A DNA stretch of 64,000 nucleotides from an uncultured Alphaproteobacteria bacterium (GCA_958295725.1 OY282368.1:3320365-3384364); one strand, 5' to 3'; shown: positions 11,206-20,274, counted from the first letter of the stretch. Made by a program: numbers and translations. The notes: generated by a model not told the origin, from the sequence alone.

Positions 11206-12054
11206 ATGACCGTGCGCGGTGGCGTCGCCGGCGTCGTGGATGATGGTGTGCCCGCGCCGATGGTGTGCGTGCCGGACGTGCGTGGCGGCTACGAGGCCTA
11301 CATCTCCTCGGGTCTCTACGACCGACGCTATCCGCGCCCCAACGGGCGTACGCTGAGGAAATCATTGGGCTTCCTGCAGAAAGGAGGCCGGTTTCTCGAC
11401 TTTGGCGCCGGCACCGGACGTTACACCTTGCCGCTGATGGAGATGACCCGGGCGAGCGGCGTGGCGTACGACGTCTGTCCGGCGGCATGCCGGGCGATGG
11501 CGGACCGTCTGCGTGGCTTCGTCGACGAGGGGCGGCTCGTCATCCGCGACGGCGAGCCGGAGGCGTTGACCGAGGCGCACCGGCGGTCGTTCGATCTCGC
11601 GCTCATGGCCTTTGGGGTTCTTGGGCACATCGCCGGACGGGCGGCGCGCCTACACCTGCTCGGCGCGGTCCGCGAGATGCTGAAGCCGGAGGGCGTCCTG
11701 GTCCTCGGCTTGCCGAACGCGCGGCGGCGGTTCCGGGCGGCGCGGCGCTCAGCGGCTCCCCTGGTGCGGGCTGGCGAGCTGGAGGCCGGGGATATCCTTT
11801 ACACGCGCGGCCGGGCCGCCGACGGTATCCGACTATTCTACCATCTCTTCTCTCCGTCGGAGGCCCGTGACGACCTCTCGTCCGCGGGTTTCCGGATCGA
11901 GAGCATCGAGCCCGAGAGCCTGCTACCCGAGTATGCGGTCGTGGGCAACCCGTTGCTCGGTCGACTCGACGATCTGGCGTGCCGGATCGCCCCGGCCGCC
12001 AGCGGCTACGGATTTCTGATCGTGGCCAGACCTCTGCCCCCGGACACCCCATGA
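11206..12054 (+). CDS. Class I SAM-dependent methyltransferase
   Basis: Predicted soluble 282-residue methyltransferase. The SAM-binding motif I is LDFGAGTGRYT near residue 65. It is followed by an acidic-loop region (VAYDVCPAACRAMADRL) and a late motif where the chain reads MLKPEGVLVLGLPNARRRF. The ATG at 11206 is preceded by GGAGGAAAG. Its stop overlaps the start of the next gene by four bases (ATGA), so it is translated with the binding-protein/permease fusion and the permease-phosphatase fusion. The acceptor is unknown. Its place at the head of a signalling-like operon suggests modification of a small molecule or of a partner protein, but nothing in the sequence decides this. Confidence 0.8.
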   Translation: MTVRGGVAGVVDDGVPAPMVCVPDVRGGYEAYISSGLYDRRYPRPNGRTLRKSLGFLQKGGRFLDFGAGTGRYTLPLMEMTRASGVAYDVCPAACRAMADRLRGFVDEGRLVIRDGEPEALTEAHRRSFDLALMAFGVLGHIAGRAARLHLLGAVREMLKPEGVLVLGLPNARRRFRAARRSAAPLVRAGELEAGDILYTRGRAADGIRLFYHLFSPSEARDDLSSAGFRIESIEPESLLPEYAVVGNPLLGRLDDLACRIAPAASGYGFLIVARPLPPDTP

Positions 12055-13664
12055 GGACGATCGTCTGGTTCCGACTCGGTCGCCACGTCGGCCTCGCGCT
12101 TCTCGCCGTCGCCGTCTGGCTGCACGGCGCCGGTCAGGCCGCGGCTGACCGGCTCGACGAGATCCGCGAGCGCGGCCACCTGATCGCCGGAGTCAAGGCC
12201 GATTACCGACCCTTCGGTTTCCGCGACGAGGACGGCGACCTCGTCGGCTACGATACCGATGTCGCCCGCGCCCTGGCCGATGCCGTCGGCGTGTCGGTGC
12301 GGTTCACGCCGGTGACCAGCGCCAACCGGCTGCAAAAGCTCCAGCGCGGCGAGGTCGACATCGTCGTCGCCACACTGGGCGACACCCGCGGCCGCCGCGA
12401 GCTGGTGACCATGATCGAGCCGCAGTACTACGGCGATGGAGTCAACGTTCTGTTGCGGCCGGATGCGCGGGTCTCCGACTGGGAGGAGCTGCGCGGCCGT
12501 ACCGTGTGTAGCGTCCAGGGCTCGCTGTGGAATCGCCTGGCCCGCGAAAGGCTCCTGGTCGAGACGATCTCCCTCAACTCCACGCGCGAGGCCGCGCTGG
12601 CCCTGCGCAACGCGCACTGCGTCGGCTGGCTGTACGACGAGGTCAACCTCCTGAACGAGCTGGCGAGCGGAGACTGGGAAGAGGGCTACCACGTGTCCTT
12701 GCCGACGCGCTTCGTGTCCCCTTGGGCGGTCGCCATCGCCAAAGAAGAAGCTGGCGGGCGCCTCGACCGGCTGCTCGGCAATACGCTCGCGAGATGGCAT
12801 CGCGATGGCTTTCTGCAGCAGCTCGAGGAGCGGTGGGGATTGCCTCCCTCGCCCTATCTGCGGCGGGCCCGGCTGATCTGGCAGGAGACCGACGGGTCCG
12901 GCGAGCTCGTCTGCCGACGGGACGATACCGGAAAATGGCCCCTCGCGTGCCGCGAGGTCGCGCTCGTTGCCGGCGGGGAGCTCGGCGGCGTTTCAGGGGT
13001 ATCCCTGATGTTGAGGGAAGCGACCGGTCTCGACGTCAGCCTGATCTACGACCCGCAGGATCGCGATATCTTTCTCTTCGGTCTGTTCCTGACGGTCGCG
13101 CTGTCCGTCGTGACGGTGGTGGGCAGCATAGCCTTGGGCGTCCTGTTCGGTTGGGTGATACATCGACGGATACCCGTCGCCGCAGCCCTCCTGCAGGGCT
13201 TTTGCGCCGTCCTGCGCATGACGCCGCCGCTCCTGCAGCTCTATGTCGTCTTCTTCGGGCTCGGTGGCGTCGTTCTGGCACTCGGCTTCTCGCTCGACGC
13301 GTTCACGGTCGCGTCCGTGGTGTTGTCGCTCTACGCCGCGGCCAGCAACGCCGTCTCGTTCTCCCTGGCGGCGGACGTGGCGGCCGGCGAGGGCGAACGC
13401 CTGCGCTTCGGGATCGCCGAATTCCGTCGAGCACTGTGGCTGTGCCACGCCGCGGTGATGGGTAATTCGATCAACATCGTCAAGGCGACCGGCATGGCCA
13501 GTACCCTGGCGTTGCCCGAGCTGGTGCACGCCAGCACCTCGATCGTGGCCGAGAAGGGCAACGACGCCGTGATGATGAACCTGCTGTTGATCTGCTACTT
13601 CCTGCTGGTCATCGGCACGGTCCGGGCCTTCCGCCGTTGGGAACACCGGGACCACGCGTCATGA
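12051..13664 (+). CDS. Fused solute-binding protein and ABC-type amino-acid permease
   Basis: The 537-residue protein begins with a signal/anchor segment (VGLALLAVAVWLHGAGQAAA), then a family 3 binding domain at about residues 30-270 (LDEIRERGHLIAGVKADYRP, LQRGEVDIVVATLGDTRGRR). After a linker comes a HisM/GlnP-type permease domain from about residue 345 with several membrane spans (FLFGLFLTVALSVVTVVGSI) and the conserved loop region VMGNSINIVKATGMASTLAL. Such fusions occur in glutamine-type uptake systems, but a cognate ATPase is normally encoded alongside and none is present. It overlaps its upstream neighbour by ATGA and its downstream neighbour likewise. It is either half of an importer using an ATPase from elsewhere, or a ligand-sensing partner of the permease-phosphatase that follows. 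Confidence 0.85.
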   Translation: MRTIVWFRLGRHVGLALLAVAVWLHGAGQAAADRLDEIRERGHLIAGVKADYRPFGFRDEDGDLVGYDTDVARALADAVGVSVRFTPVTSANRLQKLQRGEVDIVVATLGDTRGRRELVTMIEPQYYGDGVNVLLRPDARVSDWEELRGRTVCSVQGSLWNRLARERLLVETISLNSTREAALALRNAHCVGWLYDEVNLLNELASGDWEEGYHVSLPTRFVSPWAVAIAKEEAGGRLDRLLGNTLARWHRDGFLQQLEERWGLPPSPYLRRARLIWQETDGSGELVCRRDDTGKWPLACREVALVAGGELGGVSGVSLMLREATGLDVSLIYDPQDRDIFLFGLFLTVALSVVTVVGSIALGVLFGWVIHRRIPVAAALLQGFCAVLRMTPPLLQLYVVFFGLGGVVLALGFSLDAFTVASVVLSLYAAASNAVSFSLAADVAAGEGERLRFGIAEFRRALWLCHAAVMGNSINIVKATGMASTLALPELVHASTSIVAEKGNDAVMMNLLLICYFLLVIGTVRAFRRWEHRDHAS

Positions 13665-16228
13665 CGGCGGGGGAGGTGGTCGACGCGCTGCTGACCTGGA
13701 CGCCCTATCTGGCGGCGGGTTTCGGCTGGAACATGATCGTCTCGCTGGTCGCGATGGCGATCGGCACGCTGGTTGGCGTGCCGCTGGCGGTGCTGCGGGG
13801 AGGCTCCGCGCGGGGCGTCAGGGGGACGGGTGGCGCGCTCACGACGTTCGCGCGCAGCGCGCCGACCTTCGTCATGTTGTTCTATCTCGCCTACATCGTT
13901 CCCGGATCCTTCGAGATTCTAGGCGTCGTCGTGACCGTGCCGGCCTGGTTCAAGGCGTCGCTGGCGCTGGCGATCGCAGTCGCCGGTTACGTGTCCGACA
14001 ACGCCCTCGCCGCGCTGCAGCATCTGAGGCGCGGCGAGACCGCCGAGGCGCTGTTGTTCCTGCCGTCCTGGACCAGCTACTTCCTGATCATCGTCATGGC
14101 GTCCGCCACCGCCTCGGTCATCGGCGTGCCCGAGCTCGTCCACCGGGCCCAGACCGTGATCGGTGCGATCGACAGGCCCGGGTTCTCGTTCTGGATCTAT
14201 CTCTACGCCATGGCCTGGTTTCTCGTCTTCGCGGGGGTCGTGGCCCTGGTGATGCGCGCCCTGCGTGCCCGCTTGGGCGGGGCGAGCGGAAGTCTCTCCC
14301 GGCATCTGGTCCTGATCGTCTCCGCATCGGTGGGCATCGCCATCCTCGGCGTGGCGACGGCGATGGGCCTGCTGGCGCGCAACGCGCTGATCGACCAGGC
14401 GGAGAACCAGGCGCGGCTCGTCGCCGGCCTGATCGCGAGCGAAGCCAACCGCGCCGATGCGATAACGGACGGAATCGCCCATCTCGTCGCGCGTGAGAAC
14501 GAGGCGCAGGCGATCGCCCTGGGTCATCTGTCGGAGGCCGTCGGCGGCGACGCGGAGGTGCTTGCCGTCCACCTCGCGGAGATCACGGCGGACAGCGTCA
14601 TTGACGACATCTGGATAGTGGACGAAACCGGGACGCCGGTGGCGCGAGCCTTCGACGGGCTCGGCCAGACCGGCGTCGACATGGCGCTCGGGGACATCGA
14701 TGGGCCGGTTCTGCGATCCCTCTTGTCGGGACGCCGCTTCTCCGTCGCGTTGCGACCGGTGCCGCGGGACGGGCTGGAGCGACCCATGCGGTATGTCGGC
14801 GTCCGCGCCCGCGACGGCGGGGTGGTGGTGGTCGGCAGCCCGACCGACGCGACCGCTGGCCTGCGCGGGACCTTCGGGCTGGTAGCGGCGCTCGGCTCGC
14901 TGGCCGGGCAACCGGGAATCCGGGCGATATGGGTGGTCGACGACTCGCTCGAAGTGACGGCCGCGGTCGCGACCGACGCGCGCACCGTGCCGGAGCCGGT
15001 GTTTATGGCGGTCGACCGGGAACTCGCCGGGCGGGCGTTGAACGCGGGTGCACAATCGGTGCTGGGCGGCAACGCCCTCCATGTCGCCGCGCCCGTCCTG
15101 GACCGCGGCGTCGCCATCGGCGTCGCCGTCATTCATATGCCTCGCGACCAGTTGGACCGGCTGCTTGCCGATTACCTCTGGTTCGGGCTCCTGATCGCGG
15201 CCACCGCCTTCCTGATCGGCTCGGTGACCGCGATCCTGTCGGCCCGCCGCATCACGCGGCCGGTCATGGCTCTGACCCGGGCGGCCGAAGAGGTGGATCA
15301 GCGCACCTTCGTCCCGGAATCGCTCGACGACGCCGGCCGTCGGCGCGACGAGTTGGGCCGGCTGATCCGCGTGTTCCAGGCGATGGCTCGCGACGTCCTG
15401 GCGCGCGAGGATCATCTGGAGGCCTTGGTCGCCGAGCGCACGCGCGACCTCAGGGAGAAGAACACACAACTCGACCAGGCGAAACAGCGCATGGAGGACG
15501 AGCTCGCTATCGCGCACTCCCTTCAGGGCGCGATCCTGCCCAAGATCATGCCCCGGCACGACGCCTATTCGGGGGACGCGCTGATGACTCCGGCGCGCGA
15601 GATGGGCGGCGACTTCTACGACTTCTTCGTCCTGCCGAACGGCCGCCTCGGCGTGGTGATCGCCGATGTCTCCGGCAAGGGCGTCTCGGCGGCGTTCTTC
15701 ATGGCGATCGCGAGGACGGTCATGCGCACCGCCGCGCATGACGCGGACCAGGCCGGCGCCTGCTTGCGCCTCGTCAACGACGGGATCTGCGCCCAGAACC
15801 CCCACGACCTGTTCGTGACGCTGTTCTACGGCATTCTGGATCCCGCGACGGGCCACTTCAGTTACGCCAACGCTGGCCACAACGCACCGTTCCTCGTTCG
15901 ACGGGACGGGGAGATCGAGATGCTGCCGTTGACCGGCGGCATCGCGGTCGGCGTCATGTCGGACCTGACATATGACGAAAACAGCTTGGCGCTCGCCGCC
16001 GGGGATACGCTGTTCCTCTACACCGACGGTATCTCCGAGGCGATGAACGCCGGTGGCGAGATGTTCGACGAGACGCGCCTTCAAGCCGCCTTGTCGACCG
16101 GCAACCGGAGCTCCGTCGGGGCCGTGATCGAGAACGTGACCCTCGCGGTCACCGAGTTCGTCGGCGACGCCGATCAGTCGGACGACATCACCTGTCTGGT
16201 TCTGCGGTACAACGGCGATCCGGACTGA
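13661..16228 (+). CDS. ABC-type permease fused to sensor, HAMP and SpoIIE/RsbU-type PP2C phosphatase
   Basis: An 855-residue chain. Residues 1 to about 205 are an amino-acid ABC permease domain (GWNMIVSLVAMAIGTLVGVP, with APTFVMLFYLAYIVPGSFEI). A second transmembrane sensor module follows (LVLIVSASVGIAILGVATAM, about 215-530) with a large extracytoplasmic region and a closing span. Next come a HAMP domain near 530-590 (ARRITRPVMALTRAAEEVDQ), a coiled coil to about 615, and a PP2C domain of RsbU/SpoIIE type. The PP2C domain has metal-site motifs MGGDFYDFF, VIADVSGKGVSAAFFM and DQSDDITCLVL. RsbU-type phosphatases dephosphorylate STAS anti-sigma antagonists. The start ATG overlaps the preceding stop. 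A convergent RsbW-like kinase lies 31 bases downstream. The fusion is in one uninterrupted frame and looks genuine. Confidence 0.9.
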   Translation: MTAGEVVDALLTWTPYLAAGFGWNMIVSLVAMAIGTLVGVPLAVLRGGSARGVRGTGGALTTFARSAPTFVMLFYLAYIVPGSFEILGVVVTVPAWFKASLALAIAVAGYVSDNALAALQHLRRGETAEALLFLPSWTSYFLIIVMASATASVIGVPELVHRAQTVIGAIDRPGFSFWIYLYAMAWFLVFAGVVALVMRALRARLGGASGSLSRHLVLIVSASVGIAILGVATAMGLLARNALIDQAENQARLVAGLIASEANRADAITDGIAHLVARENEAQAIALGHLSEAVGGDAEVLAVHLAEITADSVIDDIWIVDETGTPVARAFDGLGQTGVDMALGDIDGPVLRSLLSGRRFSVALRPVPRDGLERPMRYVGVRARDGGVVVVGSPTDATAGLRGTFGLVAALGSLAGQPGIRAIWVVDDSLEVTAAVATDARTVPEPVFMAVDRELAGRALNAGAQSVLGGNALHVAAPVLDRGVAIGVAVIHMPRDQLDRLLADYLWFGLLIAATAFLIGSVTAILSARRITRPVMALTRAAEEVDQRTFVPESLDDAGRRRDELGRLIRVFQAMARDVLAREDHLEALVAERTRDLREKNTQLDQAKQRMEDELAIAHSLQGAILPKIMPRHDAYSGDALMTPAREMGGDFYDFFVLPNGRLGVVIADVSGKGVSAAFFMAIARTVMRTAAHDADQAGACLRLVNDGICAQNPHDLFVTLFYGILDPATGHFSYANAGHNAPFLVRRDGEIEMLPLTGGIAVGVMSDLTYDENSLALAAGDTLFLYTDGISEAMNAGGEMFDETRLQAALSTGNRSSVGAVIENVTLAVTEFVGDADQSDDITCLVLRYNGDPD

Positions 16229-16259
16229 TCGCGCACCGGCGCGCCCGTGTTACTCGCCC

Positions 16260-16655
16260 TTACGTCGCCGTCCCGGCGTCCTCCGTGTTCTTGGTCTCGG
16301 TGTTCTTGGTGAGCGTCACGATGTTGTGTTTTCCGCTGCGGCGATACCAAAACCCGTCCATCATTTCGCGGACGAAGTGGATGCCCAGCCCGCCGATCGG
16401 TCGATCCTCGATCGGGACGTCGGTATCCGGTCGCGCGGCCTCGGAGGGGTCGAACGGCTTGGCGTCGTCGGTGATTTCCACGACCATGGCGCTCCCGTCC
16501 ATGCGGATCGCGATGTCGATCCGGTGTCGGGCGTCGTCGTCGTACCCATAGCTGATCGTGTTGGTCAGCAGTTCGTCGAGCGACAGGTTGACGGCGTAGG
16601 CGATGGCCGACGGCAGATCGCGCGCGGCGCAGAACTCGTCGATTTTCTCCGCCAC
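16260..16655 (-). CDS. RsbW-like anti-sigma factor / serine kinase (GHKL ATPase), 5' end uncertain
   Basis: GHKL-fold kinase of the partner-switching type. The N-box LDELLTNTISYGYDDD, the G1-like ITDDAKPFDPSEA and the glycine box GGLGIHFVREMMD are all present. Such proteins bind a sigma factor or phosphorylate a STAS antagonist. The GTG at 16655 gives 131 residues. However, family-like sequence (EISVLEISLTNDLQEIT) continues for about 20 codons upstream in frame to a stop, with no ATG, GTG or TTG. The true start is therefore either non-canonical or has been damaged. No STAS protein or sigma factor is encoded nearby. Being convergent with the PP2C fusion, it is likely its functional counterpart. 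Confidence 0.75.
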   Translation of the reverse strand: MAEKIDEFCAARDLPSAIAYAVNLSLDELLTNTISYGYDDDARHRIDIAIRMDGSAMVVEITDDAKPFDPSEAARPDTDVPIEDRPIGGLGIHFVREMMDGFWYRRSGKHNIVTLTKNTETKNTEDAGTAT

Positions 16656-16944
16656 GGCGGTGATCTCTTGGAGATCGTTGGTCAGCGAGATTTCAAGGAC
16701 AGAGATTTCGGCGGACCCCGAACCAGTGTTTCACCAAGTCGCGGGCCACCCCGGGAGCCGGTTCGAGATCGACCGTCCCCGCGACCGTGAACCCGCGCGT
16801 TGGCCCCGATTGTTCCCCGGTTTCGTCGAAACGGTCAAGGCTTTGTCCTGAACCAGGACACCCCCGGTCCCGGGACGCGCGTCAGTTTTCTTCAGCGCCT
16901 TCGATATCCTCCGGGACCAACCGGGATTTCCTTGACGGCGGGGT

Positions 16945-18546
16945 TCACGGAGACCGCCGGATCAGATCCGCCGCCTTCTCGCCGATCATGACGGCCGGGA
17001 TGTTGGTGTTGCTCGAGACCTGATGCGGCATGACCGAGGCATCGGCGACGCGGAGTCCGCCCACGCCGCGAACGCGGAGCTTCTCGTCGACGACCGACTC
17101 CGGGTCCGATCCCATGCGGCAGGCGCCGACGGGATGCCAGGAGGTGTCGCCCGTTCGCGTGATGTAGTCGAGTATCTCGTCGTCGGTCACGGCGTCCGGT
17201 CCCGGGCGGGTCTCCCGCACGATCGCGTCCCGCAGGGCGGGCTGTCCGGCGATCTCCCGCGCCTTCCTGAAGGCGAGCAGGGTAATCTCCCGATCGCGGG
17301 GATGCACCAGATAGTTGGCCTGGATCCTCGGCCGTTCCGCCGGGTCGGCGGACCGCAGATGAACGGAGCCTCGGGACTCCGGCCACAGATAGTAGGACCC
17401 GATGTGGAAGCCGGAAAAGCGGTCGAGGTCCCGCGCGTAACGGCTCGTACCGCTCGACAGGGCGCACTGGATACGCGCGTCGGGATACTCCGCCTCCGGG
17501 TGGCAGCGCGCGAAGGCCTGCACCTTGAAGGTCGGTGTCGAGAATATCCCGTCCCGATGCAGGGCGTAACGGAGCAGGTGCCGCGCCGCGTGCCAGGGGT
17601 TGCGGACGATGTCGTTGGCGGTGACGGGATGCGTGGTCTCGAAGTTGAGCCGGTTGTGCAGGTGGTCCGAGAGGTTCTCCCCCACCGCCGGCAGGTCGCG
17701 GACCACGGGAACGCCGCACGACCGCAGGAGCCCGGCGCCGCCGATGCCCGACAACTCCAGCAGGTGCGGCGAGGCGATGGCGCCCGCCGACAGCACGACC
17801 GCCCCGCCGGCCCTGGCTTCCCGTTCCTCGCCGTTCACCCGATAGGCGACACCCACCGCTTTCCGGCCCTCGAACAGGACCCGGCTGGCCGCAGCATGGG
17901 TGACGACGTTCAGGTTCGGCCGGCGCCGGGCGCCGTCGATGTAACCCGCCGCCGTCCCGCACCGGAACCCCTTGCGGGTGCTCAACTGATGGCGGGTGAC
18001 GCCTTCGGTCGAACCGGCGTTGTAGTCCTCGTTCTCCGGCAGGCCGGCCTCCTTGCAGGCGTCGACGAAGGCTCGCGAGACCGGGTCGTCCGTCTTCACC
18101 CGGGTCGTGTGGATGGGGCCCTCCCGTCCCCGCCACTGCGGGTTGCCGAAGGCGGCGGTCTCGAGCCGCTTGAAGTAGGGAAGCACCTCGGGATAGCCCC
18201 ATCCCGTACAGCCCATATCGCGCCATTCGTCATAGCGCGCCGGCTCTCCGCGCACGTGGATCATGCCGTTGACCGAACTCGATCCGCCGAGCAAGCGCCC
18301 GTGGGGCCAGTAGATGGAGCGGCCCCGCATCCCGGTCTCGGGTTCGGTCCGGTCATTCCAGACGTAGCGTTCGCTGTCGAGGATCTTGCCGACCCCGAGG
18401 GGGATCCTCACCCAGATGTCCCTGTGGTTCCGGCCGCCGGCTTCGAGCAGCAGAACCCGCGCACGGCCATCCTCGGTCAGGCGAGCGGCCAGCGCGCCAC
18501 CGGCCGAGCCAGCGCCGACAACGATGTAGTCGTATTCAGCGGACAC
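16945..18546 (-). CDS. GMC-family FAD-dependent alcohol oxidoreductase
   Basis: A 533-residue choline-dehydrogenase-like flavoprotein. The N-terminal dinucleotide fold is YDYIVVGAGSAGGALAARL, with the GMC signatures GRLLGGSSSVNGMIHVRG and GAIASPHLLELSGIGG. The catalytic His region is SWHPVGACRMG near residue 471, and the C-terminal NTNIPAVMIGEKAADLI follows. It oxidises a primary alcohol to an aldehyde. It is the last gene of a minus-strand operon after an aldehyde dehydrogenase, a two-subunit acid-CoA ligase and a SauS-like dehydrogenase. In that setting isethionate is a possible substrate (isethionate to sulfoacetaldehyde). Choline, polyethylene-glycol-like or other alcohols remain possible, because substrate cannot be read from the motifs. 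Confidence 0.88.
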   Translation of the reverse strand: MSAEYDYIVVGAGSAGGALAARLTEDGRARVLLLEAGGRNHRDIWVRIPLGVGKILDSERYVWNDRTEPETGMRGRSIYWPHGRLLGGSSSVNGMIHVRGEPARYDEWRDMGCTGWGYPEVLPYFKRLETAAFGNPQWRGREGPIHTTRVKTDDPVSRAFVDACKEAGLPENEDYNAGSTEGVTRHQLSTRKGFRCGTAAGYIDGARRRPNLNVVTHAAASRVLFEGRKAVGVAYRVNGEEREARAGGAVVLSAGAIASPHLLELSGIGGAGLLRSCGVPVVRDLPAVGENLSDHLHNRLNFETTHPVTANDIVRNPWHAARHLLRYALHRDGIFSTPTFKVQAFARCHPEAEYPDARIQCALSSGTSRYARDLDRFSGFHIGSYYLWPESRGSVHLRSADPAERPRIQANYLVHPRDREITLLAFRKAREIAGQPALRDAIVRETRPGPDAVTDDEILDYITRTGDTSWHPVGACRMGSDPESVVDEKLRVRGVGGLRVADASVMPHQVSSNTNIPAVMIGEKAADLIRRSP

Positions 18547-18617
18547 GGGTCACCGATGGAAACGGGCGTCGGGGGCGGACCGACGGAACGAGACGGACGC
18601 CGGTTCCAGGCGCGGGA

Positions 18618-20165
18618 TCAGGCGTCGATGGCCGGGTCCGGCGTGCCCTGGTTGATGATCACCGTGCGGCTGCGCGTAAAGTGCTCCAACATGCTTTCAA
18701 GCGACAGCTCCTTGCCGAGACCGCTCTGGTTGAGCCCGCCATAGGCGACGTTGGCGATCGGCGTCCCGTACTGGTTGACCTGGACCAGGCCGGCCTCGAC
18801 CTCGTCGACGAAGCGCATCGCGTGGTTGAGGTCCCGCGTCCACAGCGTCGCGGCGAGGCCGTATTCGGTGTCGTTCGCCCTTTCGAGCACGGAGGCGAAG
18901 TCCTCCCATTCGAAGACGACCGCGACCGGCCCGAAGATCTCCTCCTGGGCGCACGGCGAATCGTGCGGCACGTCCTTGATCAGCGTCGGCGCGAAGAACA
19001 GACCCTTCCGCAGCGCCGGGTCGTCCGGCCGCCCGCCGCCGCAAAGGATTTCCGCGCCGGGCGTGCCACGCGCCATCTCGACGTACCGGGTGACGCGATC
19101 GAACTGCTCTTGCGAGATGATCGTGCCGACCTCGCTCTCGGGGTCCAGCGGATCGCCGATCCTGAGGTTCTTCATGGCGGCCATGGCGCGCTCGATCACC
19201 TTGTCGGCGATCTCCTTGTGCAGGAACAGGCGCGAGCCGGCCGTGCACGACTGCCCCTGGCGCGAGAACCTCATGCCCTGGATGACGCCGGGGATCGCCA
19301 GATCGAGATCGGCGTCCGGCATGACGATGTTGGGGCTCTTGCCGCCGAGCTCCAGCGTCACCGGACAGATCTTGTCCGCCGCGTAATGCATGATCCGGCG
19401 CCCCACCGGGCACGACCCGGTGAAGGTGATCTTGCGCACGTCCTTGTGCTCGGCAAGCGGCCGGCCGCATTCCTCGCCCATGCCCGAGATCGTGTTGACC
19501 ACCCCGGGCGGGAGGATCCGTTGGGCGAGCTCGGCGCACTTCAGCACGGCGAGAGGCGCCTGCTCGGCGGTCTTCAGGACGACCGTGTTGCCGGCCACGA
19601 TGGCGGGCGCGATCTTGCAGGCCCACAGCAGGATCGGCGCGTTCCACGGGATGATCGCGCCGACCACCCCGATCGGGTCGCGGGTGGTGTAGTGCAGCGT
19701 GCCGCCGACCCAGGGCACGGTGTTGCCCTTCAGCTCCGTCGCCAGCCCCGCGAACATGCGCAGCACCTCGATGGCCATGCCGAGCTCGGGCCGCGCCTGC
19801 GTCGCATAGGCGTTGCCGGTTTCCAGGGCCTCCAGCCGGGCGATGTCGTCGGCATGCGCCTCGATCAGGTCGGCGAGCTCGCGCGTGAGCGCGCCGCGCT
19901 CCTTCGCGCCCCTTCGCGACCATGACCTGAAGGCCTTCCTGGCCACGCCGACGGCGCGGTCGACGTCGGCCTCGCGACAGCGCGGCGCCGACCCGACGAC
20001 GTTCAGCCACGCCGGGTTGACGACCTCGAAGGTCTCGCCGGTGACGGCGGAGTCGATCCTACCGTCGACGACGACCTTGTCGGAAAGGCGCGCCGCCTCG
20101 TCGTAGGTCGCCTGGACCTCGGGCGCGAGATCGCCGATTTCTTCGGGAATTTCCTGGATTGACAT
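18618..20165 (-). CDS. NAD(P)-dependent aldehyde dehydrogenase
   Basis: Classical ALDH of 515 residues, which oxidises an aldehyde to a carboxylate. Visible are the cofactor-binding segment IIPWNAPILLWACKIAPAIV, the general-base Glu in TLELGGKSPN near residue 271, and the nucleophile Cys in RQGQSCTAGSR near residue 305. The C-terminal motif QEEIFGPVAVVFEWED is also seen. I chose ATG 20165 (MSIQEIPEE) because longer in-frame sequence is not family-like. It lies between the CoA-ligase alpha gene (109 bases upstream) and the GMC gene (71 bases downstream) on the same strand. Together GMC and ALDH would take an alcohol to the acid that the CoA ligase activates. Betaine-aldehyde or sulfoacetaldehyde oxidation are both plausible roles. 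Confidence 0.9.
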   Translation of the reverse strand: MSIQEIPEEIGDLAPEVQATYDEAARLSDKVVVDGRIDSAVTGETFEVVNPAWLNVVGSAPRCREADVDRAVGVARKAFRSWSRRGAKERGALTRELADLIEAHADDIARLEALETGNAYATQARPELGMAIEVLRMFAGLATELKGNTVPWVGGTLHYTTRDPIGVVGAIIPWNAPILLWACKIAPAIVAGNTVVLKTAEQAPLAVLKCAELAQRILPPGVVNTISGMGEECGRPLAEHKDVRKITFTGSCPVGRRIMHYAADKICPVTLELGGKSPNIVMPDADLDLAIPGVIQGMRFSRQGQSCTAGSRLFLHKEIADKVIERAMAAMKNLRIGDPLDPESEVGTIISQEQFDRVTRYVEMARGTPGAEILCGGGRPDDPALRKGLFFAPTLIKDVPHDSPCAQEEIFGPVAVVFEWEDFASVLERANDTEYGLAATLWTRDLNHAMRFVDEVEAGLVQVNQYGTPIANVAYGGLNQSGLGKELSLESMLEHFTRSRTVIINQGTPDPAIDA

Positions 20166-20274
20166 GCCGTGGTCTCCGCTCTTCCGTGTTCCGAGTCCGC
20201 CCGGAGGGACGGGCGGTCTCGCCTTGATGGCCGGTGGGGCGCTCAATGGCGCCGGATTGTGGCACGGCGACGGC

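Noticed and set aside
16945-20165. betA-betB choline-to-betaine pair
   Set aside because: GMC plus ALDH alone would allow it, but no betI, betaine transporter or BetA/BetB-specific motif is evident, and the operon context is CoA-ligase/SauS; kept only as an alternative.
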